Of a stretch of DNA of 64,000 nt, positions 53,036-62,577 are shown piece by piece. The stretch comes from Nitrosopumilus ureiphilus (GTDB taxonomy: Archaea > Thermoproteota > Nitrososphaeria > Nitrososphaerales > Nitrosopumilaceae). The stretch is from assembly GCF_013407185.1 (NCBI RefSeq), contig NZ_CP026995.1:1385913-1449912 (forward strand), given 5' to 3'. Within the stretch, counting starts at the first letter, position 1. The number at the start of each line of letters is the position of its first letter. The position numbers and the translations under genes were made by a program. Under the pieces are notes generated by a model. That model worked only from the letters and a program-made list of their open reading frames with translations, was not told the origin of the DNA and ran no database searches.

Positions 53036-53461
53036 TTACTTTACAACCAGCGTAGAAACTTTAGATTTGTGTACTACATAATTTGAGACACTTCCCAAAA
53101 ACATTTCTTTAACACCGCTAAGATCCCTAGAACCAATCACTATCAAGTCTATTGCGTTTTTCTTTTGATTAGCAAAATTAGTTATGAGTTTTCCAGGATG
53201 TCCCTTTAGAATTTTTGTTTGAACATCTACACCATTTTTTTTTATACTTTCTTTTAATTTTGCAAGATTTTCTTTTGCTTCTTTATACATTGTTTCTTGT
53301 GCTACTTTCATATCACGATATGATAAAGGTGAAAATGGTAATACGTAAAGAGCAACTACATCTGCATCATTTCGTTTTGCAATATTGATTGCTTCTGTTA
53401 AGACATAGTTTGATCTTTTTGATCCATCCAATGGTACTAGAATTTTTTTATAATTTGCCAT
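53036..53461 (-). CDS. Universal stress protein
   Basis: This 141-residue UspA-family protein shows the N-terminal KKILVPLDGSKRSNYVLTEA and the ATP-binding end motif IVIGSRDLSGVKEMFLGSVS followed by NYVVHKSKVSTLVV. The G-x2-G-x9-G(S/T) pattern indicates nucleotide binding. It probably acts in stress adaptation. It lies just downstream of the zinc-finger membrane protein and urea transporter genes on the same strand, with a two-base gap, so it may be co-expressed with urea uptake. Confidence 0.88.
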   Translation of the reverse strand: MANYKKILVPLDGSKRSNYVLTEAINIAKRNDADVVALYVLPFSPLSYRDMKVAQETMYKEAKENLAKLKESIKKNGVDVQTKILKGHPGKLITNFANQKKNAIDLIVIGSRDLSGVKEMFLGSVSNYVVHKSKVSTLVVK

Positions 53462-53462
53462 T

Positions 53463-53987
53463 TTATCTTAATTCCTCCGTTGTAAGTTGTGGAGTTTTGC
53501 CCAAGATCATATTTCGAACCTTTACCATCTTTCTTGCTAACATAAATCCTGCACCAGACATGCTGCTACCTATGATAACATGTAGTATGCTAGAATCTTG
53601 TTGCGGTGCCACTAACATTACATATGCAAATCCACCAATCATTAACATAATACCAAAAGATGCAAACACTGCCATCATTACTGGGACTCTTGAAGGAACT
53701 GGGGGCAACAAAGCAGCTTCTGATGTTGAATCAGTAAAATCAAGATCTTTACAAACGTGGCAACATCTATGTCGTTGTTTGTTATGCCAAGTTGTAGTAA
53801 AGAAAAAGAATTCCTGGTGGCACGAATCGCATTTTCTTTTTGGAAGTGTAATCTTTCCATGATCATCAAAGTCTTGACCTATTTTTTCCATGCAATCTTT
53901 ACAAAAGTATCCATGAATACGCCATTGTTTTTGGAAGTTGTATTTTTTCCATCCCAGTGTTGCATTGCAACCAGTACAGGAAGTCAT
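53463..53987 (-). CDS. Zinc-finger membrane protein adjoining the urea transporter
   Basis: The first 90 residues hold several cysteine pairs (CTGC, CKDC, CDSC, CHVC) that can make two zinc ribbons. Two hydrophobic helices follow, about residues 102-125 and 132-152, then a charged tail. Its ATG overlaps the transporter stop (ATGA). Tight coupling suggests it helps regulate or assemble the transporter, but no direct evidence exists in the sequence. Confidence 0.7.
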   Translation of the reverse strand: MTSCTGCNATLGWKKYNFQKQWRIHGYFCKDCMEKIGQDFDDHGKITLPKRKCDSCHQEFFFFTTTWHNKQRHRCCHVCKDLDFTDSTSEAALLPPVPSRVPVMMAVFASFGIMLMIGGFAYVMLVAPQQDSSILHVIIGSSMSGAGFMLARKMVKVRNMILGKTPQLTTEELR

Positions 53988-55987
53988 TTCTTGTAGCCTC
54001 CTGATGTTTCTGTAACTGCTTTTTTACCACCAAATACTTGGGCAATTCCTTTTCTTGCCTCAATGATTGGCAAGCATATGATGAAGAATGATGCAACGCT
54101 TACCCAAACTATGGATATTCCAACCCAGAGACTATAAGACAATGTATCAAAGACATGTCCTGATACAATCAATGGTATTGGCCATGCGACAATTAGTATC
54201 AATGTCATGATACCGCCACCTTTTAGACTAAACTTGAATGCCTTCTTTAGAGTCTCCTCATCTTCGGTAACTTGGGCAGATTCTGCTTCACTTAATTCGA
54301 CAAGAGTGATTTTCCTTTTGAGATCATTCCAGTCAAAGGTAGTCTTTGTAGCAAGACTTCCAATTATTGTGATTATGCCACCAGTCAAAATTCCTGCGAT
54401 GTTTCCAAATAGCATAGAGTAGTTGTGACCAAGGCTTGCAAGAGATATTTCTCCACCAAAGTCGGGTAAGGATGCAGCTACTGATACCCATGTAGTTACT
54501 GCAACCATTAGACCGATAACTGCACCAGATGTGGCAGCAACTCTGTTTGTTCTTCTCCAAAGTATTGTCAGTGCAATTGGGATTACTGCTGCGCCAATAA
54601 TGATACCCATTGCTAGATAGACAAAGCCTAAACTTAATCCCATGTGCAATAGTATTACGGCCAAGCCACCCATACCAAGTCCAAAGCCTACAATTGTCAT
54701 CCTAGATACTTTGACTAGCTGTTTTCCTGAGGCATTTGGATTCTTGTACGTCCGGTAAATATCATAAGTAATCAGCGATGAGACAGCAATTAGTTCTGCA
54801 GATCCTGCAGAAGTCACTGCCATGAATAACATTGTAAGTACCATAATTGCTCCGACTTCACCCATTAGTGCAGTTGCAGCAGCTGGAACTACTAATCCTA
54901 ATTGAACTTGTGCAGGAGTCAAGTCAACATCAAGCGCTACCGCCGTCAGACCCATTGTAGTAGCTAATGTAAATGGAATTGCAAACCAACATGCACCACC
55001 AAGTAAGAAGCCTTTGACAGTAGATGATGGCTTTGCTGCAATGGCTCTCTGCCAGTATGCCTGATCAACAAAGACAGTTCCAAAGTTTCCAACTATATTG
55101 ATTATACCAAACATCAATCCACCAACAGATGCCATCGTCAAGAATGCACCTGCTGCGTTTCCTTCAACTGGAGTCAGCTTTGCAGCTTCTACTAGTTTAT
55201 TGTACATGCCTTCAACACCACCAGTAATGTCAGTGTTGATGTATACTGCTGCAACAAAAGTCAAGATTACAGCAAATATGATTATAGTATGCATATAGTC
55301 TGCAACAAAAGTTGCTTTTAATCCTCCAACTAGAGTGTAAATCATAACACCGATAGGAATCAAGAATGCAGCTAGCGAAATATCCATTCCAGTCAAGCCA
55401 TTGACAACTGCAGAACCTCCAAGTAGAAGCATGGCAGTTACAATCATGTTAGTCATTAATGCAAATACTAGGAAGACTTTGTGAGAACCTTCACCAAATC
55501 TTGCACGAATGATTTCTAGGAAAGTATGTGCATTTGGTGCTTTACGTTTTAATTCAATAGCTAAAATTCCAAACAATAAAACTTGGATTGATGCTCCTGC
55601 TGCATACCAAAATGGACCACTAATTCCGTACTGATATGCTACTGTTGAGGATTGGAGTAATGTTGCAGCCCAAGTCCAAGCAGAAACAATAGCAGCAGCA
55701 GTAAGACCAGTTTTGATGGTTCGTCCTGCAGTGTTAAACATCTCAGAGGTCTGGTTAACACCGAGATATTTTTCTTCAATTTTTACCTCAACTGAAATGA
55801 TGACAGCAAATACTGCACCTAAACCAACAACAACAGCCCAACCAATCCACTCAGGTAAAGCTTCACCTATTGCAAATCCTTCTGAAATGGCACCTGCTGC
55901 AAAAACAGTTTGTGGAGATCCGGCAAGGAATATTACAGTAACAAAAAATGCAGTAAATACGAAGGGTAAAGATTTTGCCTTGTCCAC
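53984..55987 (-). CDS. Sodium:solute symporter, probable urea transporter (DUR3-like)
   Basis: This 667-residue membrane protein belongs to the sodium:solute symporter (SSS) family, with about 14-15 hydrophobic segments. An N-terminal signal-like helix is followed by RTIKTGLTAAAIVSAWTWAA (the SSS helix 1 region), IYTLVGGLKATFVADYMHTI and SAGSAELIAVSSLITYDIYR. This pattern is that of the DUR3 urea/polyamine branch. Position beside ureC on the same strand argues for urea uptake. It may be controlled from the palindromic element at 56087, about 100 bases upstream. Confidence 0.82.
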   Translation of the reverse strand: MDKAKSLPFVFTAFFVTVIFLAGSPQTVFAAGAISEGFAIGEALPEWIGWAVVVGLGAVFAVIISVEVKIEEKYLGVNQTSEMFNTAGRTIKTGLTAAAIVSAWTWAATLLQSSTVAYQYGISGPFWYAAGASIQVLLFGILAIELKRKAPNAHTFLEIIRARFGEGSHKVFLVFALMTNMIVTAMLLLGGSAVVNGLTGMDISLAAFLIPIGVMIYTLVGGLKATFVADYMHTIIIFAVILTFVAAVYINTDITGGVEGMYNKLVEAAKLTPVEGNAAGAFLTMASVGGLMFGIINIVGNFGTVFVDQAYWQRAIAAKPSSTVKGFLLGGACWFAIPFTLATTMGLTAVALDVDLTPAQVQLGLVVPAAATALMGEVGAIMVLTMLFMAVTSAGSAELIAVSSLITYDIYRTYKNPNASGKQLVKVSRMTIVGFGLGMGGLAVILLHMGLSLGFVYLAMGIIIGAAVIPIALTILWRRTNRVAATSGAVIGLMVAVTTWVSVAASLPDFGGEISLASLGHNYSMLFGNIAGILTGGIITIIGSLATKTTFDWNDLKRKITLVELSEAESAQVTEDEETLKKAFKFSLKGGGIMTLILIVAWPIPLIVSGHVFDTLSYSLWVGISIVWVSVASFFIICLPIIEARKGIAQVFGGKKAVTETSGGYKK

Positions 55988-56086
55988 GGAAATGATTCTT
56001 TTGGGATTTACTTATCGATTAAACAAACATTGTTCTTTATGTACTCAATTGTAAGTTGGAGAATTTCAAGTGATAAAATAAAATTC

Positions 56087-56102
56087 TAGTCGACGTCGGC
56101 AT
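56087..56102. promoter_or_regulatory. Operator-like site upstream of urea transporter
   Basis: TAGTCGACGTCGGCAT matches the perfect palindrome at 62466-62481 at 13 of 16 positions, with the first 12 identical. It lies between ureC and the transporter, next to an AT-rich tract on the minus strand (TTTTATTTTAT) that could be the transporter's TATA box. Confidence 0.55.
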
Positions 56103-56142
56103 CAGTCAAAATTAAGATGAAAAAAATAAAGTTTGAAAAGTT

Positions 56143-57855
56143 TTAAAACAAGTTGTAGAGTCGTGCCATTGAAACTTTGTCTGCAGGATCTGTAGTTGCA
56201 AGTTTTCCGTCAACTCTTACTTCATAGGTTTCAGGATTAACCTCAATGTCCGGAGTTAGATCATTGTACAGCATGTCTTTTTTTCCAATAGAACGACAGT
56301 TTTTCACGGGAACTAGTTTCTTTTGAGATTTAATTTGAGATTCAATTCCGGTATCTAATGCTAGTTGGGATGTAAAAGTAACAGAGGTAGATTGTATTGT
56401 TTTACCAAGTGCTCCAAACATAGGACGATATAGTACTGGTTCAGTTGTAGGAATAGAAGCATTAGGATCACCCATTAGAGAATATGCAATAAAGCCACCT
56501 TTGATGATCATCTTTGGTTTGACTCCAAAGAATTGAGGAGACCAAATTACAATATCAGCTAATCTTCCAGGCTGAATTGAGCCAACATAATCAGAGATCC
56601 CATGAGTTATGGCAGGATTTATTGTGATTTTAGCCAGATATCGCTTTACTCTAAAATTGTCATTTCTGACATTATCTTCAGGGAGCCTACCAGTCATCTT
56701 TTTCATCTTATCAGCTGTCTGCCAGTTTCTAGTTGTGACTTCTCCTACTCGCCCCATGGCTTGACTGTCTGAAGACATCATACTCAATACACCCATGTCA
56801 TGCAGTACGTCCTCTGCTGCAATTGTCTCACCTCGAATTCTAGACTCTGCAAAGGATACATCTTCAGGTACTGAAGAATTCAGGTGATGGCAGACCATCA
56901 TCATATCAAGATGTTCTGCTAATGTGTTTACTGTGAAAGGTCTTGTAGGATTTGTAGATGATGGAAGTATGTTTTCTTCACCTGCAATTTTCATAATATC
57001 TGGAGCATGGCCACCCCCAGCTCCTTCAGTATGATAAGTATGGATTGTTCTTCCTGCAATTGCTTCAATTGTATCATCTACAAATCCACATTCGTTTAGG
57101 GTATCTGTATGGATTGCAACTTGAGTGTCAGTTTTGTCTGCAACACTCAAAGCAGAATTAATTGCCGCAGGAGTTGATCCCCAGTCTTCATGTAATTTTA
57201 GTCCACATGCTCCTGCCTCAATTTGTTCAAGTAATGCAGTTTCAAGAGAGTCGTTTCCTTTTGCAAGAAATCCAAAGTTAAGTGGTAACTCATCAACTGA
57301 TTCAATCATTCTATGAATATTCCATTTTCCTGGAGTACATGTTGTTGCATTTGTACCATCGGCAGGACCGGTGCCACCACCAATCATTGTAGTAGTTCCA
57401 TTACAGATTGCATGTATTGCTTGTTGAGGAGAAATAAAATGAATATGTGAATCAATTGTTCCAGGAGTACAAATTGTATGTTCGCCGGCAATTATCTCAG
57501 TGTTTGAGGAAATTATCATATCAATTCCATCCATGATGTTAGGGTTTCCAGCGTTTCCTACGCCAACAATTTTTCCATCTTTGATTCCAATGTCGGCTTT
57601 GATTATTCCTAAAAGAGGATCCATTACAATTGCATTAGTGATTACAAGATCAACGGATTCTGCTCTAGATACTCCACTTGCTTGCCCCAATCCATCACGT
57701 ACACTTTTTCCTCCACCAAACACAGCCTCATCACCATACTTGATCAAGTCTTTTTCAATTTCTATAATCAAATCAGTATCAGCAAGACGAACTCTATCAC
57801 CGATGGTAGGACCAAACAAATCAACGTAATTTTTTCTTGGAATGTTTAGAGTCAT
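56143..57855 (-). CDS. ureC: Urease alpha (catalytic) subunit
   Basis: This 570-residue protein is the catalytic subunit of nickel urease, which hydrolyses urea to ammonia and carbamate. Nickel ligands and catalytic residues are present: HIH in GTIDSHIHF (about H137, H139), carbamylated Lys in [10 protein letters not shown] (about K220), H250, H276 in [10 protein letters not shown], the flap His in VCHHLNSS (about H324) and Asp in SSDSQAMGR (about D364). Length is standard. The ATG overlaps the ureB stop by four bases. Ammonia released feeds both ammonia oxidation and assimilation. Confidence 0.97.
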   Translation of the reverse strand: MTLNIPRKNYVDLFGPTIGDRVRLADTDLIIEIEKDLIKYGDEAVFGGGKSVRDGLGQASGVSRAESVDLVITNAIVMDPLLGIIKADIGIKDGKIVGVGNAGNPNIMDGIDMIISSNTEIIAGEHTICTPGTIDSHIHFISPQQAIHAICNGTTTMIGGGTGPADGTNATTCTPGKWNIHRMIESVDELPLNFGFLAKGNDSLETALLEQIEAGACGLKLHEDWGSTPAAINSALSVADKTDTQVAIHTDTLNECGFVDDTIEAIAGRTIHTYHTEGAGGGHAPDIMKIAGEENILPSSTNPTRPFTVNTLAEHLDMMMVCHHLNSSVPEDVSFAESRIRGETIAAEDVLHDMGVLSMMSSDSQAMGRVGEVTTRNWQTADKMKKMTGRLPEDNVRNDNFRVKRYLAKITINPAITHGISDYVGSIQPGRLADIVIWSPQFFGVKPKMIIKGGFIAYSLMGDPNASIPTTEPVLYRPMFGALGKTIQSTSVTFTSQLALDTGIESQIKSQKKLVPVKNCRSIGKKDMLYNDLTPDIEVNPETYEVRVDGKLATTDPADKVSMARLYNLF

Positions 57856-58229
57856 TGGATTATCCCCTTGAATCCATTTTCAGCAGCTTTCTTGAATGCC
57901 TCTTCTTGTTTTTCTTCGAGACTTCCATTTACCAATCCACTAAAACCATAAACAATTTTTTTTCCACCAAATTCTGTTAGTTCAATTTCTTTTGTTTCTC
58001 CTGGCTCAAATCTTACTGATGTTCCAGCAGGAATATTTAGATGGTATCCGTATGATTGTTTTCTTGGAAATTCAAGTGCTTTATTTACTTCAAAAAAGTG
58101 CGTGTGTGAGCCTACCTGAATTGGTCTATCTCCGGTATTTCTAACAGTAAGAGATGTTGTAGATTTTCCCACATTAGCAGTAATTGGCTCATCGGCTGCA
58201 AAGTATTCACCAGGAATCATATTTCTCAC
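57852..58229 (-). CDS. ureB: Urease beta subunit
   Basis: This 125-residue structural subunit has the expected start MIPGEYF, the strands [20 protein letters not shown] and the closing [17 protein letters not shown] then YGFSGLVNG. It overlaps ureA and ureC by four bases at each end, so the three subunits are co-translated. The C-terminal 15 residues extend past the core. Confidence 0.95.
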   Translation of the reverse strand: MRNMIPGEYFAADEPITANVGKSTTSLTVRNTGDRPIQVGSHTHFFEVNKALEFPRKQSYGYHLNIPAGTSVRFEPGETKEIELTEFGGKKIVYGFSGLVNGSLEEKQEEAFKKAAENGFKGIIQ

Positions 58230-58528
58230 ACAATAGGGTCATGAACTGTTACCAGTTTAGTTCCATCCTCAAAAGTTGCTTCTACTTGAATGGAATGAAT
58301 TAGATCTGCAACGCCGGGCAGTACATCATCTTTTGATAGAACTTTTTTTCCAGAGCTCATAAGTTCTGGAACTGTTCTTCCATCTCTTGCTCCTTCCAAA
58401 ATATGATCAGCAAGAATAGATACTGCTTCAGGATGATTGAGTTTCAGTCCTCTGCTTTTTCTTCTACGGGCAAGTTCTGCTGCAACAAAAACATTTAGTT
58501 TCTCTAATTCTCTAGGGGTAAGCATCAT
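58226..58528 (-). CDS. ureA: Urease gamma subunit
   Basis: This 100-residue subunit shows [41 protein letters not shown] and the end [17 protein letters not shown]-like segment typical of UreA. It is first in ureABC, divergent from ureE with an 89-base AT-rich gap that must hold both promoters. Confidence 0.95.
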   Translation of the reverse strand: MMLTPRELEKLNVFVAAELARRRKSRGLKLNHPEAVSILADHILEGARDGRTVPELMSSGKKVLSKDDVLPGVADLIHSIQVEATFEDGTKLVTVHDPIV

Positions 58529-58617
58529 TGAATTGAATATGGTACTAGTGTATTTAATAATTAAAAATATTAAAAATATCTAACAAAGTATAACTTTATC
58601 AAAAAACAAAGTTATTT

Positions 58618-59103
58618 GTGTTAGAAGTTAATGCACCAGTAGGAAATATTTTTCTAGATGAAGGATTTGATGAGCTAAAAAAGGGGAATTTTGAAAGACT
58701 CAAGCTTTCACGAATGGAGTTAGAAAAAAGAATTTTGAGACGAAAGGGTGATCGTGGAACAGATATTGGTTTGAAGTTAGATCCAGGAGTAAAACTTCGT
58801 CATGGAGATGTAATTAATAATGGAGACATGAAAATTGTTGTAGAGCAATTACCTGAAAAAGTGATTTCCATTAGACTAAAAACCAAAAACATGGTTGATG
58901 TAATGGTGCTTTTAGGACATATTATTGGAAATAGGCACAGACCAATATCCATTCAAAGAGAAGAGATTTCATTTCCAATTCAAGCAGATGCAGAAAAGGA
59001 GGTATTTACAAAACTATTTCAGAGTATTATTAATGATATAGAAATGAGAGTAGAAGAGCAAGTATTTTCACCTAGTACAGGTGCTGATGTGCATGAACAT
59101 TGA
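58618..59103 (+). CDS. ureE: Urease nickel-delivery protein UreE
   Basis: This 161-residue chaperone starts at GTG. It has the N-terminal peptide-binding domain (ERLKLSRMELEKRILRRKGD RG style segment followed by GLKLDPGVKLRHGDVI) and a metal-binding C-terminal domain with LLGHIIGNRHRPI. The His-rich tail common in bacteria is short (VHEH). It delivers nickel to the UreDFG-urease complex. The next gene begins inside its end. Confidence 0.9.
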   Translation: MLEVNAPVGNIFLDEGFDELKKGNFERLKLSRMELEKRILRRKGDRGTDIGLKLDPGVKLRHGDVINNGDMKIVVEQLPEKVISIRLKTKNMVDVMVLLGHIIGNRHRPISIQREEISFPIQADAEKEVFTKLFQSIINDIEMRVEEQVFSPSTGADVHEH

Positions 59104-59794
59104 TGAGATAGAACAAGATTTAGGAGTAATGCAGTTATCAGACTCATTTTTTCCTACAGGCATTTATGCCACATCAAATGGATTGGAGTTTCTTTTCACA
59201 GAAAAAAAGATTCGTGGAATGGCAGACCTGATTGAGATGATTAGAATCAACATTACTCAGCAAATAGGACCATCAGATTGTGTTGCACTTGGAAATGTAT
59301 TTGATAGTGCAAACAAACATGATTTTGATAAAGTGATTGAGGCAGATAACATTGTTTTTGCTACAAAATCAATTAAAGAAATCAGAGATGCATCGGTTAG
59401 ATCAGGTGTTCAGCTAGTCAAATGTGTGACAGGATTTGTTGCAGATGATAAAATTTTGGAGCAGTACCAAGATAGCATTATAGAAAATAAGGTACATGGA
59501 GTTTTTCCTGTTTCCTTTGCAATATGTTGTAATGCCTTGAAAATTAAAAAGGAGAAAAGCATGATGATGATGCTGTATGGTTTTACTGTAGGTATTGTAG
59601 GTGCAGCATTACGATTGGGATTAATTCAGCATTTTGAAGGACAAAAAATCATTCACAGCATCAAACCAGTTATCAGTCAAACAGTCAAGGAATTTTCAAA
59701 TAAATCACTTTTGGAAATGTGGCAGTTTGCTCCTCAAGTAGACATTTCTCAGATGTCACATGAGAAGATGGATTCTAAAATGTTTATTACATAA
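59093..59794 (+). CDS. ureF: Urease accessory protein UreF
   Basis: This all-helical protein of 233 residues has the UreF start [20 protein letters not shown], an [13 protein letters not shown]-type helix and a middle segment [18 protein letters not shown] start it at ATG 59093; GTG 59081 and ATG 59087 also lie in frame and further into ureE. UreF couples UreG GTP hydrolysis to nickel insertion. Confidence 0.9.
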   Translation: MNIDEIEQDLGVMQLSDSFFPTGIYATSNGLEFLFTEKKIRGMADLIEMIRINITQQIGPSDCVALGNVFDSANKHDFDKVIEADNIVFATKSIKEIRDASVRSGVQLVKCVTGFVADDKILEQYQDSIIENKVHGVFPVSFAICCNALKIKKEKSMMMMLYGFTVGIVGAALRLGLIQHFEGQKIIHSIKPVISQTVKEFSNKSLLEMWQFAPQVDISQMSHEKMDSKMFIT

Positions 59795-59811
59795 AAATTG
59801 GATTTTTTATC

Positions 59812-60468
59812 ATGGTTCACATTCCTAGAATTGGAATTGGAGGACCGGTGGGTTCAGGAAAAAGCATGCTTATTGAAAGATTGGTGCCAATGTTAGCAGA
59901 AAAGGGATACAGTGTAAGCATAATCTCAAACGATGTGATTTCAAAAGAAGATGCAGATAGAATGAGAATTAATTTGGCTACTAAAAGAGGATTGCTTCCT
60001 GAAAATTTAGTCATAGGTCTTGCAACAGGAGGATGTCCTCATACTGCAGTCAGAGAAGATCCATCCATGAATCTTTCAGTAATAGAAGAAATGGAATCAA
60101 AACATCCAGATCTTGATCTTATAATTATTGAAAGCGGTGGAGACAATATTACAACTACATTTAGCCCCATTCTTGCAGATTATTTTATTTACATAATTGA
60201 TGTTGCAGGTGGAGACAAGTATCCACGAAAGGGAGGATTAGGAATTGAGAGTTGTGATCTTTTAGTAATTAACAAGATTGACTTGGCTAAAATGGTTGGA
60301 GCAGATCTTGAAGTTATGAGAAGAGATGCAAAAAAGATCAGAAATGAAAAACCCTTTGAATTTATCAATTGTAAAACGGATGAAGGAATAATGAAAGTAA
60401 CAGAGTATGTTATTCATGATTTATTGCTAGACTCTCCACCAAAATCAGCAATTACACAAAAGGTGTGA
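59812..60468 (+). CDS. ureG: Urease accessory GTPase UreG
   Basis: This 218-residue SIMIBI-class GTPase has the P-loop [17 protein letters not shown], the metal-binding [15 protein letters not shown] (CPH motif), [14 protein letters not shown] and the guanine-specificity NKIDLA. It provides energy for nickel insertion and dimerises through the Cys-Pro-His metal site. It lies 17 bases after ureF. Confidence 0.95.
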   Translation: MVHIPRIGIGGPVGSGKSMLIERLVPMLAEKGYSVSIISNDVISKEDADRMRINLATKRGLLPENLVIGLATGGCPHTAVREDPSMNLSVIEEMESKHPDLDLIIIESGGDNITTTFSPILADYFIYIIDVAGGDKYPRKGGLGIESCDLLVINKIDLAKMVGADLEVMRRDAKKIRNEKPFEFINCKTDEGIMKVTEYVIHDLLLDSPPKSAITQKV

Positions 60469-60471
60469 TTT

Positions 60472-61398
60472 TTGAATAAACTGGAATATTATACACCTGA
60501 TGATATGCCAAAAGAAATTCAGGCATATGAGGCCAAAGTAGAACAATTAGGAGTTGGAAAATCAGGCAAAGTAGGAATTCTTGACTTGGAACTTCAAACA
60601 GATGATGAAGGCAAGACAGTTGTTACAAAGCAGTTTTCTCAAGTTCCATTACAAATTCAACGAGCGCTATATCCTGAAAACTCACTTCCTAAAATGGCAT
60701 ATCTTTATGTGATTTCACCATCAGGAGGTATTTTGCAAGGAGATAGATACAGAACAGATGTTGTATTAAAGAACAAGGCCGCTGCTCACATGACAACTCA
60801 AGGTGCCACTAGAATCTATAGTATGAACTCAAATTCTGCATCACAAATTCTAAACATTACAGTTGATGAGAATTGTTATTTTGAATATATTCCTGATCAA
60901 ATTATTCCATACAAAAACTCTAGATATTATCAAAAAGTAAATCTTAATGTTCACAACAATTCAACTTTAGTTTATTCAGAAATTTTAACTCCAGGAAGAG
61001 TTGCCATGGGAGAGTCTTTTGAATATGATATTTGTTATCTTAGGACACACTGTAAAGACCAAGACAAAAAAACTAGATTTTTAGAAAATACAAAGATTGA
61101 ACCAAAAAAGCAAAGATTGAGAAATTTTGGAATATTAGGAGAGTATGAAATAGTTGGAACAGTTTACATCTTGACTAGAAAAGATAATGTGCATGAGCTA
61201 GAAAATAATCTCAACGAATACATCAAAAATTCAGATGGGGTATCTGTTGGAACATCTATTCTTTCAGACGAATCAGGAATAATAATTAGAGTTTTAGGAA
61301 ATAAGACAAATAGTGTATTTGATGTGATTTTCAAAATATTAGAAATTAGCAGGAAAAAAATTCTGGGGGCAGAATTTAGTAAAATAAGAAAAAGTTAG
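60472..61398 (+). CDS. ureD: Urease accessory protein UreD (UreH)
   Basis: This 308-residue protein starts at TTG, three bases after ureG. It contains the UreD features YLYVISPSGGILQGDRYRTD, THMTTQGATRIYSM-like strand (AAHMTTQGATRIYSM), YFEYIPDQIIPYKNSRYYQK and LTPGRVAMGESF. It forms the scaffold and nickel tunnel with UreF and UreG on apo-urease. It is last in the ureEFGD run and convergent with the permease gene. Confidence 0.92.
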   Translation: MNKLEYYTPDDMPKEIQAYEAKVEQLGVGKSGKVGILDLELQTDDEGKTVVTKQFSQVPLQIQRALYPENSLPKMAYLYVISPSGGILQGDRYRTDVVLKNKAAAHMTTQGATRIYSMNSNSASQILNITVDENCYFEYIPDQIIPYKNSRYYQKVNLNVHNNSTLVYSEILTPGRVAMGESFEYDICYLRTHCKDQDKKTRFLENTKIEPKKQRLRNFGILGEYEIVGTVYILTRKDNVHELENNLNEYIKNSDGVSVGTSILSDESGIIIRVLGNKTNSVFDVIFKILEISRKKILGAEFSKIRKS

Positions 61399-61400
61399 AA

Positions 61401-62144
61401 TCACTGCAAATTATTCAGTATTCCAATCTCAAATAGGATGCTTGCTCCTATGATAAAGCTGATTGTAGCTGTTCCATATCTAAAAAATTGATTAATAATA
61501 GATACCCTGTCAGTTAGCAAAATAGGTAGTCCGATCAAACTGCTAACTACAATCATACCAATAATGGAGCCTAGACCAAATAGAAGAATGAAGGTCAAAG
61601 CCATCTCCATATTATCAAGAGTTGTGGCAGCCAAAGCAACCAGACTCCCACTCCCTGCAAGTCCATGAATCAGACCAATCAGATATGATTTGTGTTCATG
61701 TTTATGATCATCATCATTGTGCTCATGAGCGTCAAAATGGAGATTCCCATCAGAATGTTGATGTGGATGTCTGTGGTGAATCTTGAATTTTCTTTTCCAG
61801 ATAGTGGTAATTCCTAAAAATATCAGCATTGCCCCTACCAATAATTCAAGATCAGAAAAAATCTCAGCATGGATGTTAATTGTAAAGAAATATGCAAGAA
61901 ATCCAATTGCTACAAGTGTCGTAGTATGTCCTGCACCCCAAAAAATTCCTACGAGAGATGATTTTGTAAATACAGTTTTTAGTTTATTTTTTATTCCATT
62001 TTTAGACTTTCTTTTGAATAATTGTGTTCCAACTGCTGCTATATGATCAGGCTCAAATGCATGTTCGATTCCAACCATCAACCCCAATCCCATAATTAGT
62101 GCAGGGGTAAAATCACCAATGGAGGAAATTATTTCTTCAAACAA
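61401..62144 (-). CDS. UreH/NiCoT-type nickel permease
   Basis: This 247-residue membrane protein has six to seven hydrophobic helices. The metal-binding signature HAFEPDHIAAVGT lies in the first helix, as in NiCoT and UreH permeases, and a second motif GIFWGAGHTTTLVAIG follows. A cytoplasmic His-rich loop (HHRHPHQHSDGNLHFDAHEH) probably buffers nickel. It is placed directly after the urease accessory run, on the opposite strand. It supplies nickel for urease. Confidence 0.88.
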   Translation of the reverse strand: MFEEIISSIGDFTPALIMGLGLMVGIEHAFEPDHIAAVGTQLFKRKSKNGIKNKLKTVFTKSSLVGIFWGAGHTTTLVAIGFLAYFFTINIHAEIFSDLELLVGAMLIFLGITTIWKRKFKIHHRHPHQHSDGNLHFDAHEHNDDDHKHEHKSYLIGLIHGLAGSGSLVALAATTLDNMEMALTFILLFGLGSIIGMIVVSSLIGLPILLTDRVSIINQFFRYGTATISFIIGASILFEIGILNNLQ

Positions 62145-62217
62145 TTCTAAACATCATATTGAAAACCAATAATGAATAATTAAGAATTTTAAAAGTAATT
62201 TCTAGGAAAAATCAAAA

Positions 62218-62379
62218 TTAATTTTTTTGTTTTTTTTCTCTATCAAGCCATTCAGGAATTATTATTGCTCGGATAAATTCTTGTGTAGTAATGCCTCTTT
62301 TTGATGCTAATCTCCTAATTTTTTGATATACAGAATCATCTATTGTCATGAAAAATTTTGTTGTTTTTTTAGTATACAT
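62218..62379 (-). CDS. Mini ribbon-helix-helix DNA-binding protein (53 aa)
   Basis: The frame from ATG 62379 reads MYTKKTTKFFMTIDDSVYQK, IRRLASKRGITTQEFIRAII and IPEWLDREKKQKN to TAA. A basic strand (KTTKFFMTID), then two helices joined by RGITTQE, is the CopG/Arc/NikR ribbon-helix-helix fold. No metal-sensing ACT domain is attached, unlike NikR. It is the only dedicated DNA-binding gene in the urease-nickel neighbourhood and has a 16-bp palindrome 87 bases upstream. Confidence 0.75.
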   Translation of the reverse strand: MYTKKTTKFFMTIDDSVYQKIRRLASKRGITTQEFIRAIIIPEWLDREKKQKN

Positions 62380-62465
62380 CACAAAGATAATGAGAGAATG
62401 GATTTAAAATATTAGTTAATAGAAAAAAATAGTAATAAATATCAAGACAACTATTTTTAGATTTA

Positions 62466-62481
62466 TAGTCGACGTCGACTA
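62466..62481. promoter_or_regulatory. Perfect 16-bp palindrome, candidate operator
   Basis: TAGTCGACGTCGACTA is perfectly self-complementary and strikingly GC-rich within an AT-rich divergent spacer. It lies between the mini RHH gene and the secreted-protein gene at 62578, and shares its first 12 bases with the site at 56087 upstream of the urea transporter. Confidence 0.65.
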
Positions 62482-62577
62482 GACTTAAAAAATAATCCAA
62501 TTACAACAATTTGTAAATTATATTTAAGATGTAAAACATTGTTCAAACATAACTAACAAGCATTTATTTTCATTTCA

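Noticed and set aside
62218-62379. Naming the RHH protein NikR
   Set aside because: At 53 residues it has no room for the nickel-binding ACT domain; only the DNA-binding part is present.
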